Shown here: piece by piece, positions 18,593 to 27,754 of the stretch | Layout: every line of letters begins with the position of its first letter | Position numbering within the stretch: the stretch's first letter is position 1 | Origin: Methylobacterium goesingense | GTDB taxonomy: Bacteria; Pseudomonadota; Alphaproteobacteria; Rhizobiales; Beijerinckiaceae | Direction of reading: 5' to 3' | Length of the DNA stretch: 64,000 bases | NCBI RefSeq assembly: GCF_022179225.1 | Contig: NZ_BPQL01000101.1 | Coordinates: 1 to 64,000 of the forward strand | Made by a program: the position numbers and the translations under genes | The notes under the pieces: model-generated | The model's database searches: none | Told to the model about the DNA's origin: nothing | Seen by the model: the letters and a program-made list of their open reading frames with translations, nothing else

Positions 18593-21500
18593 TTGAAGAA
18601 CTTCAACCTCTCCGAATGGGCGCTGGAACACCGTTCCTTCGTCTGGTTCCTGATGCTGATCTCGGTGGTGGCCGGTTTCCTGGCCTACGAGCGCCTGGGT
18701 CGCGAGGAGGACCCGCCCTTCGCGATCAAGACGATGATCGTGCAGGCGCGCTGGCCCGGCGCCACCATCAGCGACACCCTCGATCAGGTCACCGAACGGA
18801 TCGAGAAGGAGGTGCAGCAGATCGATGCCGTCGATTTCAGCCGCAGCTACACCACGCCGGGCCAAGCCACGGTGTTCGTGCAGCTGCGCGAGACGACGCC
18901 GCCCAAGACCATTCCGGCGATCTTCTACCAGGTGCGCAAGCGCATCGGCGACATCCAGAACACCTTTCCGCAAGGGATTCAGGGGCCGTTCTTCAACGAC
19001 GAGTTCGGCGACGTCTTCGGTAACGTCTACGCCTTCACGGCCGACGGCGTGACCCCGCGCCAGCTGCGCGACTACGTCGAGCGCGTCCGCGCCGAGGTGA
19101 AGAAGGTGCCGTCTGCGGGCAAGATGCAGCTGCTCGGCGCGCAGGACGAGGTGATCTACCTCGACTTCTCCACCCGCAAGCTCGCCGGTCTCGGCCTCGA
19201 CACCAATTCGGTGATCAAGACCCTGCAGTCGCAGAACGCCATCGCGCCCTCCGGCGTGATCCAGGCCGGGCCCGAGCGGGTCTCCGTCCGCGTCGGCGGC
19301 CAGTTCGTCAACGAGGAGAGCCTGCGCGCCGTGAACCTGCGAGTGAACGACCGCTTCTTCCGCCTCTCCGACGTCGCCGAGATCTCCCGCGGCTTCACCG
19401 ATCCGCCCACCGATCTGTTCCGCTTCAACGGCCAGCCGGCGATCGGCCTCGCCATCGCGATGCAGCCCTCGGGCAACCTGCTCACCTTCGGTCACGACCT
19501 GAAGGCCCGGATGGCCAAGCTCGAGGGTGAGCTGCCGGTGGGCGTCGGCATCCACCTCGTCTCGGACCAGCCCAAGATCGTCGAGGAGGCGGTGGGCGGC
19601 TTCACCAAGGCGCTCGTCGAGGCCGTGGTGATCGTGCTGGCGGTGAGCTTCATCTCGCTGGGCTGGCGCGCCGGCCTGGTGGTGTCGCTGTCGATCCCGC
19701 TCGTGCTCGCCATCGTGTTCGTGGTCATGCAGATCATGGGCGTGACGCTGCAGCGCATCTCGCTGGGCGCGCTGATCATCGCCCTCGGCCTCCTCGTCGA
19801 CGACGCGATGATCACCGTCGAGATGATGGTGGCGCGCCTGGAGGTCGGCGACAGCCTGAAGAAGGCCGCGACCTTCGCCTATACCTCCACCGCCTTCCCG
19901 ATGCTCACCGGCACGCTGGTGACCGTGGCGGGCTTCCTGCCCATCGGTTTCAACGGCTCGTCGGCGGGCGAGTACACCTACTCGCTCTTCGTCGTCATCG
20001 CGGCGTCCCTCATCGTCTCCTGGGTGGTGGCCGTTCTGTTCGCGCCCCTCATCGGCGTGAAGCTTCTGCCGAAGCAGATGAAGCACACGGACCACGGCAC
20101 CCCGAGCCGGTCGATGCGGATCTTCACCGGTATGCTGACCGGTGCGATGCGCTGGCGCTGGACCACCGTGATCGTCTGCGTGGGCATGCTCGGCGCGGCG
20201 ATCGTCGGCATGGGCTTCGTCCAACAGCAGTTCTTCCCGGCCTCCGACCGCCCCGAACTCCTCGTCGACATGACGCTGCCGCAGAACGCCAGCATCAGCG
20301 AGACCAAGAGTCAGATGGACCGCTTCGAGGCGACCCTGGTGGGCGACCCCGAGATCGTGCGCTGGTCCTCCTACGTGGGCCAGGGCGCGGTGCGCTTCTA
20401 CCTGCCCCTCGACCAGCAGCTCGGCAACGCGTTCTTCGGCCAGATCGTCATCGAGACGAAGTCGATCGAGGCACGCGAGCGGATGAAGGTGAAGCTCGAG
20501 AAGCTGGCGCGCGAAAAATTCGTCGGCACCGACTTCCTGATCCACTCCCTCGACCTCGGACCGCCGGTCGGACGCCCGGTGCAGTACCGCCTCAGCGGCC
20601 CCGACCTGCAGACCCTGCGGGCGTACGCGCTCACCCTCGGCAACATCGTCGGCGGCAACCCGCATCTCGACGTGCCGACCTTCGACTGGAACGAGCCCGG
20701 CAAGGTGCTCAAGGTCGACATCATCCAGGACAAGGCGCGCCAGCTCGGCGTGACCTCGGAGGACATCGCGGGTCTGCTCAACGGCATCGTGGGCGGCCGG
20801 GCGATCACCCAGGTCCGGGATTCGATCTACCTCGTCAACGTGGTCGCCCGCGCGCAGGCCGTGGAGCGCAATTCCCTCGACACGCTCCAGAGCCTGCAGG
20901 TGCCGCTGGCCAACGGCAGCGTCGTTCCCCTGCTGGCGTTCGCCACCATCGGCTACGAACTGGAGCAGCCCATCGTCTGGCGCCGCGACCGCCTGCCGAC
21001 CATCACGGTGCGGGCCTCCATCTCGGACGACACCCAACCCGCCACGGTGGTGAGCCAGCTCGACGAGAAGATCACCGCGTTCAGCAAGAGCCTGCCGGAC
21101 GGCTACGTCCTGGCGGTGGGCGGAGCCGTGGAGGAGAGCGCCAAGGGCCAGGGGCCGATCGCCGCGGTGGCGCCGGTGATGCTGCTGACCATGGCGATGT
21201 TCCTGATGATCCAGCTCCAGAGCTTCCAGAAGCTCTTCCTGGTGGCGAGCGTGGCGCCCCTCGGAATCATCGGCGTCGCCATCGCGCTCCTCGCCTTCAA
21301 CAAGCCGATGGGCTTCGTGGCGATCCTGGGCGTGCTGGCGCTGATCGGCATCATCGTGCGCAACTCGGTGATCCTGGTGACGCAGATCGACGAGTACGAG
21401 CGTGACGGGCTGCCGCCCTGGGACGCGGTGGTGGATGCCACCTGCCACCGCATGCGCCCGATCCTGCTCACGGCGGCCGCCGCGAGCCTCGGTCTCATCC

Positions 21501-21706
21501 CCATCGCCCGCGAGGTGTTCTGGGGGCCGATGGCCTACGCCATGATCGGCGGCATCCTGGCGGCCACCTTCCTGACCCTGTTCTTCCTGCCGGCCCTCTA
21601 TGTCGGCTGGTACCGGATCAAGGCGCCGCCGAAGGGCACGCCCCGCAGGGTCCACGGCGCGGACGGGCAGGTCCACGGCGCAGAGGAGCCGGCGCACGCC
21701 GGCTGA
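18593..21706 (+). CDS. RND efflux transporter permease (HAE1-like, TriC-type)
   Basis: Inner-membrane proton-driven pump of 1037 residues with 12 predicted helices and two large periplasmic loops. The N terminus MKNFNLSEWALEHRSFVWFLMLISVVAGF and REEDPPFAIKTMIVQARWPGAT resemble TriC. TM4 carries the proton-relay acidic residues (ALGLLVDDAMITVEMM). TTG at 18593 is used as start because no ATG or GTG is better placed in this frame. The C-terminal tail has a small direct repeat (VHGADGQVHGAEEP). Substrates are probably hydrophobic biocides or drugs (inference). The gap to the second adaptor is 62 bp. Confidence 0.92.
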   Translation: MKNFNLSEWALEHRSFVWFLMLISVVAGFLAYERLGREEDPPFAIKTMIVQARWPGATISDTLDQVTERIEKEVQQIDAVDFSRSYTTPGQATVFVQLRETTPPKTIPAIFYQVRKRIGDIQNTFPQGIQGPFFNDEFGDVFGNVYAFTADGVTPRQLRDYVERVRAEVKKVPSAGKMQLLGAQDEVIYLDFSTRKLAGLGLDTNSVIKTLQSQNAIAPSGVIQAGPERVSVRVGGQFVNEESLRAVNLRVNDRFFRLSDVAEISRGFTDPPTDLFRFNGQPAIGLAIAMQPSGNLLTFGHDLKARMAKLEGELPVGVGIHLVSDQPKIVEEAVGGFTKALVEAVVIVLAVSFISLGWRAGLVVSLSIPLVLAIVFVVMQIMGVTLQRISLGALIIALGLLVDDAMITVEMMVARLEVGDSLKKAATFAYTSTAFPMLTGTLVTVAGFLPIGFNGSSAGEYTYSLFVVIAASLIVSWVVAVLFAPLIGVKLLPKQMKHTDHGTPSRSMRIFTGMLTGAMRWRWTTVIVCVGMLGAAIVGMGFVQQQFFPASDRPELLVDMTLPQNASISETKSQMDRFEATLVGDPEIVRWSSYVGQGAVRFYLPLDQQLGNAFFGQIVIETKSIEARERMKVKLEKLAREKFVGTDFLIHSLDLGPPVGRPVQYRLSGPDLQTLRAYALTLGNIVGGNPHLDVPTFDWNEPGKVLKVDIIQDKARQLGVTSEDIAGLLNGIVGGRAITQVRDSIYLVNVVARAQAVERNSLDTLQSLQVPLANGSVVPLLAFATIGYELEQPIVWRRDRLPTITVRASISDDTQPATVVSQLDEKITAFSKSLPDGYVLAVGGAVEESAKGQGPIAAVAPVMLLTMAMFLMIQLQSFQKLFLVASVAPLGIIGVAIALLAFNKPMGFVAILGVLALIGIIVRNSVILVTQIDEYERDGLPPWDAVVDATCHRMRPILLTAAAASLGLIPIAREVFWGPMAYAMIGGILAATFLTLFFLPALYVGWYRIKAPPKGTPRRVHGADGQVHGAEEPAHAG
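21687..21704. terminator. Hairpin at the end of the RND operon
   Basis: AGCCGGCG/CGCCGGCT with the loop CA overlaps the last codons of the pump gene, between convergent genes. There is no T-run; only the stem and the position support it. Confidence 0.35.
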
Positions 21707-21736
21707 TCGCCAAGGTCGCGCCGGGGGGGGGGCGCG

Positions 21737-22234
21737 TCAGCGCGCTGCCGTTCCGGCGCGGTCCACCGTGGCGCCGGGACGCGAATCCGTCGTCGCGAAG
21801 TAAGGCTTGATGTCCAGGAGCGGGGTTCCGTCGCGACAATCGAGGCCGCGCACCCGCAGGGTCGATCCGTCCCGTTCCAGAAGCTCGACCACCGACAGGG
21901 CGATGGGGTTGGGGCGCACCGGCGAGCGCAGGGAGAACGTGCCCCGGCTGCCCTCCGCATGGCGGGGGCGCTGCAGAGCGAGGTCGCGGGCAGCCTCGTC
22001 CATCCAGTAGAGCACGATGAGGTGGCTCGCGCCCTCGACGTTCTGGAGCGCTTCGGAAAACGGTGCGTCGACGGTGAGTGAGCAGACCGCGTCGGTCTTG
22101 AGACCGTTCTTCGGGCATTCGCCGCGTGTCGCCCAGGGCGTGCGGATGCGGCCGATGAAGTAGAGCCCGGCATCGTAGGTCTCGGGCAAGGCGATCGCCG
22201 CCTCGCCCGGACGGTGTCCCGTCGCGTCGCTCAT
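21737..22234 (-). CDS. trmO: tRNA (N6-threonylcarbamoyladenosine37-N6)-methyltransferase TrmO
   Basis: SAM-dependent methyltransferase (TsaA/YaeB family) that turns t6A37 into m6t6A37 in some tRNAs. The family marks are GRIRTPWATRGECPKNG near residue 30, LIVLYWMDEAARDL, and FSLRSPVRPNPIALSVVELL. The product is 165 residues, typical of the short form without the C-terminal extension. A run of ten G lies just outside its 3' end (21723-21732), a likely sequencing trouble spot, but the frame is intact. Confidence 0.88.
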   Translation of the reverse strand: MSDATGHRPGEAAIALPETYDAGLYFIGRIRTPWATRGECPKNGLKTDAVCSLTVDAPFSEALQNVEGASHLIVLYWMDEAARDLALQRPRHAEGSRGTFSLRSPVRPNPIALSVVELLERDGSTLRVRGLDCRDGTPLLDIKPYFATTDSRPGATVDRAGTAAR

Positions 22235-22315
22235 CCCGAACTCCTCTCCCTGACGCGCCGGACCCGCGTGCGCGGCTCCGTTTCGAACAAGCCGGTGCCG
22301 GGGGCAAGGTGGGCT

Positions 22316-24697
22316 CTATCCGACCCCCGCATAGACCGGCGCGGGTGAGCGATGGGTATGGCAGGCGAAGGCGGCGATCGGGCCGGGCCGGCCGATGAAG
22401 TAGCCTTGCGCGGCGTGACAGTTCTCGGCGGTCAGGAACGCGAGTTCCGCGGCGGTCTCCACGCCCTCGGCGATGACCGGAAGGCCGAGGCCGGCGCCGA
22501 GACCGATCACCGAACGCACGATGGCCGCCGCCTGGGGGTTGGAATCCACCGCCGCGACGAAGGAGCTGTCGATCTTGATCTGGTCGAAGGGAAACAGGCG
22601 CAGGTTGGACAGGGAGGAGTAGCCGGTTCCGAAATCGTCCATGGCGATGCGCAAGCCCAACGCCTTGAGCTCGCGCAGGTTGGTGGAGGCGCGGTCGGGA
22701 TCGCGGATCAGGGCCGTCTCGGTGATCTCGAGTTCGAGGCGCGCCGGGTCGAGGCCGGTCTCCGACAGGATCGCCCGCACGCTCGGCGCGAAGGCGGGAT
22801 CGTGGATCTGGATGCCGGAGACATTGACCGCCACGCTGAGGGAAACGTCCCAGCCCGCCGCCTCGCGGCAGGCCTCGGTCAGGGCCCAGGCGCCGATCTC
22901 CTGAATGAGCCCGCTCTCCTCCGCGATGGGGATGAACAGAGCCGGCGAGACGAAGCCGCGCTCGGGATGCTGCCAGCGCATCAGCACTTCGAAGCCGGTG
23001 ACCGCCCCGGTCCTGATCGCGATCTGCGGCTGGTAGACGAGGCGCAGTTCGCCCTGGACGAGGGCCCGGCGCAGCGCCTTCTCCAGCACGCGCCGCTCGC
23101 GGACTTCCTTGCCCATCGCCGCCTCGAAGAACCGGTAGCTGCCGCGCCCAACGGTCTTCGCAAGTTGCAGCGCGGTGTCGGCCGCGTTCAGGAGATCGTT
23201 CCGATCCGTCGCATCGTCCGGAAACAGCGCGATGCCGATGGAGGTCTCGGGCAAGGGTTCGCCCCCCGCGAGACCGTCGGCGGCGTAGAGGGCGGCGCGA
23301 ATCTCCTCGGCAAGGCGACCGGCCGCGACGCCGTGGGCGCACGGCGTGAGGACAGCGAACTCGTCGCCACCGATCCGCGCCGCGATCTGGTCCGTCCCGA
23401 GTTGATCGCCGATCAAAGTGGCCACCCGCGCGAGGGTCGCGTCCCCGTTGGCGTGGCCGTACAGGTCGTTGACCTGCTTGAACCCATCGAGGTTGATGGC
23501 CAGGAGGGCTAATCGCGTGCCCGATGCGGTCGCCCGCCGGATTTCACGATCCAGGCAGGCGTGGAAGTTCTGCCGATTGCAGAGGCCCGTCAGGGTGTCG
23601 TGGCCCGCCAGATAGCGGATCTGGCGCTCCGCGCGCCGACGGGCCGTCAGGTCGCGCACAGCGATCGCGAGGTGTGGGGCGCGGCCGTAGGCCACCGGGC
23701 GCGCGATCAGCTCGACAGACAGTTCGCTTCCGTCCGAACACCGCAGGATTCCCTCGATTCCGTCCTCGGGAGCGCCGGCCAGGACGTCGTCCGTGGCGAA
23801 ATCGGGCAGGAAGTGCGACACCTCCATCCCGGTCAGGCCTCGCGCGTCGGTTCCGGTCAGGCGCGCGAAGCTCTCGTTGGCACTGACGATCCGCCCGCCG
23901 TGGCAGATCACAAGACCCTCCACGGCAGCGTTGGCGAGGCTTCGGAGGCGCTCCTGATAGACCGTCCGCTGGCGCTCGCGGATGTCGACGACCATGGCGG
24001 TGCAGGCCATCAGCAGAATCGTCAGGCTCGCCAGGACCACCGGCACGGCGAGCCAGATGGGCGGCACGGCCTCGGCTGGAACGACCACGCGGGGATCGGG
24101 CAGCAGGGTCAGGGCCGAGAGACCGAGGACGTGGTGCCCGCAGATGGCCACGAGCAGGAGGATGGGCCCGAGAATCCGGTTTCGGGCGCGCTTGCCGGCA
24201 AGACCCACCCGGAGGGCGGCGCCCGCCATGACCGTGCCGAACACGACGGAGAGCACCACGAGGTCGGCGCGCCAGGCCATGTGGCCCTGGAACTGGTAGG
24301 CCGCCATCCCGGTGTAGTGCATCGCCGCGATACCCAGGCCGAGAATGCCGCCGCCGAGGAGGGGGGCGATGCGTCCCGGTCGCGCGATCGCCGTCGCGAG
24401 ACCGAGGCCGCTGAGCACGACCGCGAAGACCAGCGAGAGCGCCGTCGGCGCGGTGGCGTAGCCGACGGGATATTTCTGATCGCAGGCCAGCATCGCCAGA
24501 AAATGCGTGGCCCAGATACCGGTCCCGCCCGCAAAGGCCGCGATGACGAGCCAGCCCCGGCGCCAGGCACCGGACGTCTTCTGCGCATGGGTGAGGAGGG
24601 CGATCGTCGCGCCCGCCGCCAGGGCGCAGATCAGCGCTGCCGGTAGGACGAGCCATTGGTCGTTGTCGGCCGTGAAGCAGCCGACGAGTGTCAACAT
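22316..24697 (-). CDS. MHYT-PAS-GGDEF-EAL signalling protein
   Basis: Cyclic-di-GMP metabolic enzyme of 793 residues. The N terminus is a seven-helix MHYT sensor (histidine motifs WATHFLAM, AMHYTGM and CGHHVLGL). A PAS domain (about 245-360) is followed by a diguanylate cyclase domain with intact GGDEF (RIGGDEFAVL) and a phosphodiesterase domain. The EAL signature reads EVL in GFEVLMRWQHPERGF, and DDFGTGYSS and KIDSSF are intact. Both domains could be active. MHYT is proposed to sense O2, CO or NO through copper. The ATG at 24697 is the start; the TTG one codon before is not needed. Confidence 0.93.
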   Translation of the reverse strand: MLTLVGCFTADNDQWLVLPAALICALAAGATIALLTHAQKTSGAWRRGWLVIAAFAGGTGIWATHFLAMLACDQKYPVGYATAPTALSLVFAVVLSGLGLATAIARPGRIAPLLGGGILGLGIAAMHYTGMAAYQFQGHMAWRADLVVLSVVFGTVMAGAALRVGLAGKRARNRILGPILLLVAICGHHVLGLSALTLLPDPRVVVPAEAVPPIWLAVPVVLASLTILLMACTAMVVDIRERQRTVYQERLRSLANAAVEGLVICHGGRIVSANESFARLTGTDARGLTGMEVSHFLPDFATDDVLAGAPEDGIEGILRCSDGSELSVELIARPVAYGRAPHLAIAVRDLTARRRAERQIRYLAGHDTLTGLCNRQNFHACLDREIRRATASGTRLALLAINLDGFKQVNDLYGHANGDATLARVATLIGDQLGTDQIAARIGGDEFAVLTPCAHGVAAGRLAEEIRAALYAADGLAGGEPLPETSIGIALFPDDATDRNDLLNAADTALQLAKTVGRGSYRFFEAAMGKEVRERRVLEKALRRALVQGELRLVYQPQIAIRTGAVTGFEVLMRWQHPERGFVSPALFIPIAEESGLIQEIGAWALTEACREAAGWDVSLSVAVNVSGIQIHDPAFAPSVRAILSETGLDPARLELEITETALIRDPDRASTNLRELKALGLRIAMDDFGTGYSSLSNLRLFPFDQIKIDSSFVAAVDSNPQAAAIVRSVIGLGAGLGLPVIAEGVETAAELAFLTAENCHAAQGYFIGRPGPIAAFACHTHRSPAPVYAGVG

Positions 24698-24789
24698 CAA
24701 CGCAGCGTTCCCCCGCCATGGCTGCCCTCGTTACGCCCGTCCGCTTGGTCACGGGGACCGGACGGGCGGGAAGGCCATTTCCAGGTTGC

Positions 24790-24818
24790 ATAGTACAAGT
24801 TAATGGGGCGAATTCGCC
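24790..24818. promoter_or_regulatory. Palindrome in the divergent ggdef-amn intergenic region
   Basis: GGCGAATTCGCC at 24807-24818 is a perfect 12-bp palindrome. A -10-like TACTAT on the minus strand (24795-24790) lies just downstream of it toward the GGDEF-EAL gene. The 259-bp gap is AT-rich compared with its surroundings. Candidate operator/promoter of either divergent gene. Confidence 0.3.
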
Positions 24819-24956
24819 TAAAAAGCGGGAGAAATTACAACCTTCTTGGACACCGTCACAAACCTGCATCGGCGGCGGAGGGGGCATTCGCGGTTGTTCG
24901 CGTCCGGCCGTGCGGCGGTGTAAGAGGCGGTGACCGAGGCTTGGCCAGGAGGCACC

Positions 24957-26450
24957 GTGATCCGCGACGAGTTGCGACCGATGGAATCCGTCTCCGACCC
25001 CGAGACGGCCGTGGACCGCCTCGCCGCGCTGCATGCGGGCGCGATCGAGGCCCTGCAATCGGCCCTGGCCCGCTACCTCGACGGCGGGGCGCCCCCCGAT
25101 TCCACGGAGCGGCTGCAATTCCGCTATCCGGAGTTGCGGGTCACCTACCAGCCGACAGGGCCGATCCCACGGGTCGCTCGGGCGACGGCCAAGTTCCAGG
25201 CTCCGGGCAGCTACGCCACCACCGTGACCCAGCCAGCGCAGTTCCGCGGCTACCTGCTCGAACAGCTGCGCCCCCTGGTGCGGGACTATGGCGCCACCCT
25301 CGAGGTCGGCCTCAGCGCCCAGGAGATTCCCTATCCCTACGTGATCGAGCCCGGCGCGGATCTCGGCCGCAGCGGGGTCACGCCCCGCGACCTCGCCACG
25401 TATTTCCCCGTACCGCTGCTCTCGGTGGTGGGCGACGAGATTGCCGACGGGCTCTGGCAGGACTTGCCCGATGTGCCGCGCCCGCTGGCGCTCTTCGATG
25501 CGATCCGGACCGACTACTCGCTGCGACGCCTCGTGCATTACACGGGCAGTGACTGGCGCGACGTGCAGCCCTGGATCCTGCTGACGAACTACCATCGCTA
25601 CGTCGACGGGTTCATCCGCCACGGCCTTGAGCGCCTGGCGCGCGGCGACGAAGGCTTCGAGCGGATGATCCTGCCCGGCGGCGTTTCGGTTTCCCGAGCG
25701 GAGGCCGCTTCCGTCGATCCTGCGGCGCTCATCGCGGCTTCGCCCTGGCACAAGTATCAGATGCCGGCCTACCACCTCGTGGCGCGCGGTCCCGACGGCA
25801 GCCAGCAGGGCACCACCCTGGTCAATATCGGCGTCGGCCCGTCCAACGCGAAGACGATCACCGACCACCTCGCGGTCCTGCGCCCGCATTGCTGGCTGAT
25901 GGTCGGCCATTGCGGCGGCCTGCGCCAGTCGCAGACCATCGGCGACTACGTCCTGGCGCACGGTTATCTGCGTCGCGACCGCATCCTCGACGAGCTCGTG
26001 CCGCCCGATGTGCCGGTGCCGGCGCTCGCCGAGGTGCAGCTCGCTCTCCAGGCGGCGGCCGCCCACGTCACCGGCGAGAAGAGCGAGGCCCTCAAGCGTC
26101 GGCTCCGAACTGGAACGGTCGTCACCTACGATGATCGCAACTGGGAGCTTCGCTTCAGCCAGGAGCGGCGGCGCATCAACCTCTCACGCGCCATCGGCGT
26201 CGACATGGAGAGTGGCACCATCGCGGCCCAGGGTTACCGCCTGCGGGTCCCCTACGGCACCCTGCTCTGCGTCTCCGACAAGCCGCTGCACGGCGAGATC
26301 AAGCTGCCGGGTGCCGCCAACGCCTTCTACGAGCGCGCGGTCGCCGAACACCTGCTCATCGGGCTGGCGGCCCTCGACATCCTGCGGGCCGAACGTCACG
26401 GCCTGCATTCGCGCAAGCTGCGCAGCTTCGACGAGCCGCCGTTCCGCTGA
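24957..26450 (+). CDS. amn: AMP nucleosidase
   Basis: Hydrolyses AMP to adenine and ribose 5-phosphate and so adjusts adenylate pools. The protein has the N-terminal AMN regulatory domain and a C-terminal phosphorylase-fold catalytic domain (TTLVNIGVGPSNAKTITDHLAVL, MVGHCGGLRQSQTIGDYVLAHGY, AIGVDMESGTIAAQGYRLRVPYGTLLCVSDKPLHGEIKLPG), as in E. coli Amn. I prefer GTG at 24957 because AGGAGG stands 4 nt before it, giving 497 residues; a longer form from GTG at 24930 is possible. It converges on phoR with 9 bp between the stops. Confidence 0.93.
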   Translation: MIRDELRPMESVSDPETAVDRLAALHAGAIEALQSALARYLDGGAPPDSTERLQFRYPELRVTYQPTGPIPRVARATAKFQAPGSYATTVTQPAQFRGYLLEQLRPLVRDYGATLEVGLSAQEIPYPYVIEPGADLGRSGVTPRDLATYFPVPLLSVVGDEIADGLWQDLPDVPRPLALFDAIRTDYSLRRLVHYTGSDWRDVQPWILLTNYHRYVDGFIRHGLERLARGDEGFERMILPGGVSVSRAEAASVDPAALIAASPWHKYQMPAYHLVARGPDGSQQGTTLVNIGVGPSNAKTITDHLAVLRPHCWLMVGHCGGLRQSQTIGDYVLAHGYLRRDRILDELVPPDVPVPALAEVQLALQAAAAHVTGEKSEALKRRLRTGTVVTYDDRNWELRFSQERRRINLSRAIGVDMESGTIAAQGYRLRVPYGTLLCVSDKPLHGEIKLPGAANAFYERAVAEHLLIGLAALDILRAERHGLHSRKLRSFDEPPFR

Positions 26451-26459
26451 CGCGCCGCC

Positions 26460-27740
26460 TCAGGACGATGGAGTGACGACGTCCGGGTTCGCCCCTGGCG
26501 CGAACTCGGGAAAGATTGCCCGCACGGTGGTGCCATCGTCGAGCACGCTCTCGATGAGCAGCCGGCCCCGGTGCCGGTTGACGATGTGCTTGACGATGGC
26601 GAGCCCGAGGCCGGTCCCGCCCTGGTCACGGCTCGAGGCGACGTCGACCCGGTAGAAGCGCTCGGTCAGGCGCGGGATGTGCTCGGCCGCGATTCCCGGC
26701 CCATGATCGCGTACGACGATCTCGACGTTGGTGCGCCCGCTGGCCTCATCGGTGTGACGTCGGAGCGCGACCTCGACGCGGCCGCCGCTGCCACCGTACC
26801 TCACGGCATTCTCGACCAGGTTCTCGACCACACGCAGCAACTCGTCGCGCTCGCCGAGAATCGGGAAGGCGCCTTCCGCCGCGAGGCTCAGCACTACGCC
26901 GCGGTCGCGGGCCAGTGGCCCCTGCGTATCCACCATCTGGCGGGCGATCCGGGTCAGGTCGACGGGCTGCGTCGGCGCGACGTGCTCGCGCAATTCGATC
27001 CGCGACAGCGACAGGAGGTCGTCCACGAGGCGCGCCATCCGCTGCGCCTGGGCCTTCATGATGCCGAGGAAGCGCTCCCGTGCCGGCGGGTCGTTGCGCG
27101 CTGGGCCCTGCAACGTCTCGATGAAGCCGAGGAGCGAGGCCAGCGGCGTGCGCAACTCGTGGCTGGCATTGGCGACGAAATCGACCCGCATCGCCTCCAG
27201 GCGCCGCGCCGAGGTGAGGTCGCGCAGGAACAGCACGACGTTGGGCTGCCCGCCCACTACCCCGTCCGGCATCGGCAGCGCCCCGATCTGCACCTCGAAG
27301 GCGCGTTCGGTGGGGACACGCGTGGCGTAGAGCGTTTTAAGCGAGGCGCCGGTGCGCAGGACCTCCTCGATCCCGTCGAGGACGTCGGGCGCGCGCAGGG
27401 CAAAGGACAGCGGGTGGCGCAGCTTCAGTGCCGGCAACAGGGCGCGGGCGGCGGGATTGACCTCGATCACCACCGCGCGGCGGTCGACCAGGATCACGGG
27501 GTCGGGGATATTGGCGAGAAGGGCTTCCGCAACAGAGTGGCGGTTGGCCCCGGGGCTCTCCGGCGCCCGCACGATCCGTGAGCGTCCGAGGCTGCCGATG
27601 GTCCCGCCGAGACAGAGAACGACGAGGGACGCCGCGACCGCCGGAACGTCGAGGGTGCCGCGTCCGGCGGCGAACACCCCGAGTCCGATCGTCACGACGG
27701 TTGCGGCGGTCCAAGACGATCGACGCGCCCCCCGTGCCAT
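26460..27740 (-). CDS. phoR: Phosphate-regulon sensor histidine kinase PhoR
   Basis: A 426-residue kinase with a short N-terminal membrane region (residues 10-50), a PAS domain (about 70-170) and HisKA with the phospho-acceptor His in VANASHELRTPLASLLGFIETLQG. The HATPase_c domain shows ENLVENAVRYG, DHGPGI and GGTGLGLAIVKHIV. The SHELRTPLASLLGFIETLQGPARND stretch is characteristic of PhoR/PhoR-like kinases. Neither phoB nor the pst-phoU genes follow; instead the gene ends an operon that begins with inositol-phosphate synthase. Gap to the upstream flippase-like gene is 14 nt. Confidence 0.85.
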   Translation of the reverse strand: MARGARRSSWTAATVVTIGLGVFAAGRGTLDVPAVAASLVVLCLGGTIGSLGRSRIVRAPESPGANRHSVAEALLANIPDPVILVDRRAVVIEVNPAARALLPALKLRHPLSFALRAPDVLDGIEEVLRTGASLKTLYATRVPTERAFEVQIGALPMPDGVVGGQPNVVLFLRDLTSARRLEAMRVDFVANASHELRTPLASLLGFIETLQGPARNDPPARERFLGIMKAQAQRMARLVDDLLSLSRIELREHVAPTQPVDLTRIARQMVDTQGPLARDRGVVLSLAAEGAFPILGERDELLRVVENLVENAVRYGGSGGRVEVALRRHTDEASGRTNVEIVVRDHGPGIAAEHIPRLTERFYRVDVASSRDQGGTGLGLAIVKHIVNRHRGRLLIESVLDDGTTVRAIFPEFAPGANPDVVTPSS

Positions 27741-27754
27741 GCGGCCCCCCGGCG

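Noticed and set aside
18026-21697. A 1223-codon open frame antisense to the RND pump
   Set aside because: It is a mirror of a strongly conserved pump gene in a GC-rich genome, is His/Arg/Asp-rich, and has no domain or ribosome site.
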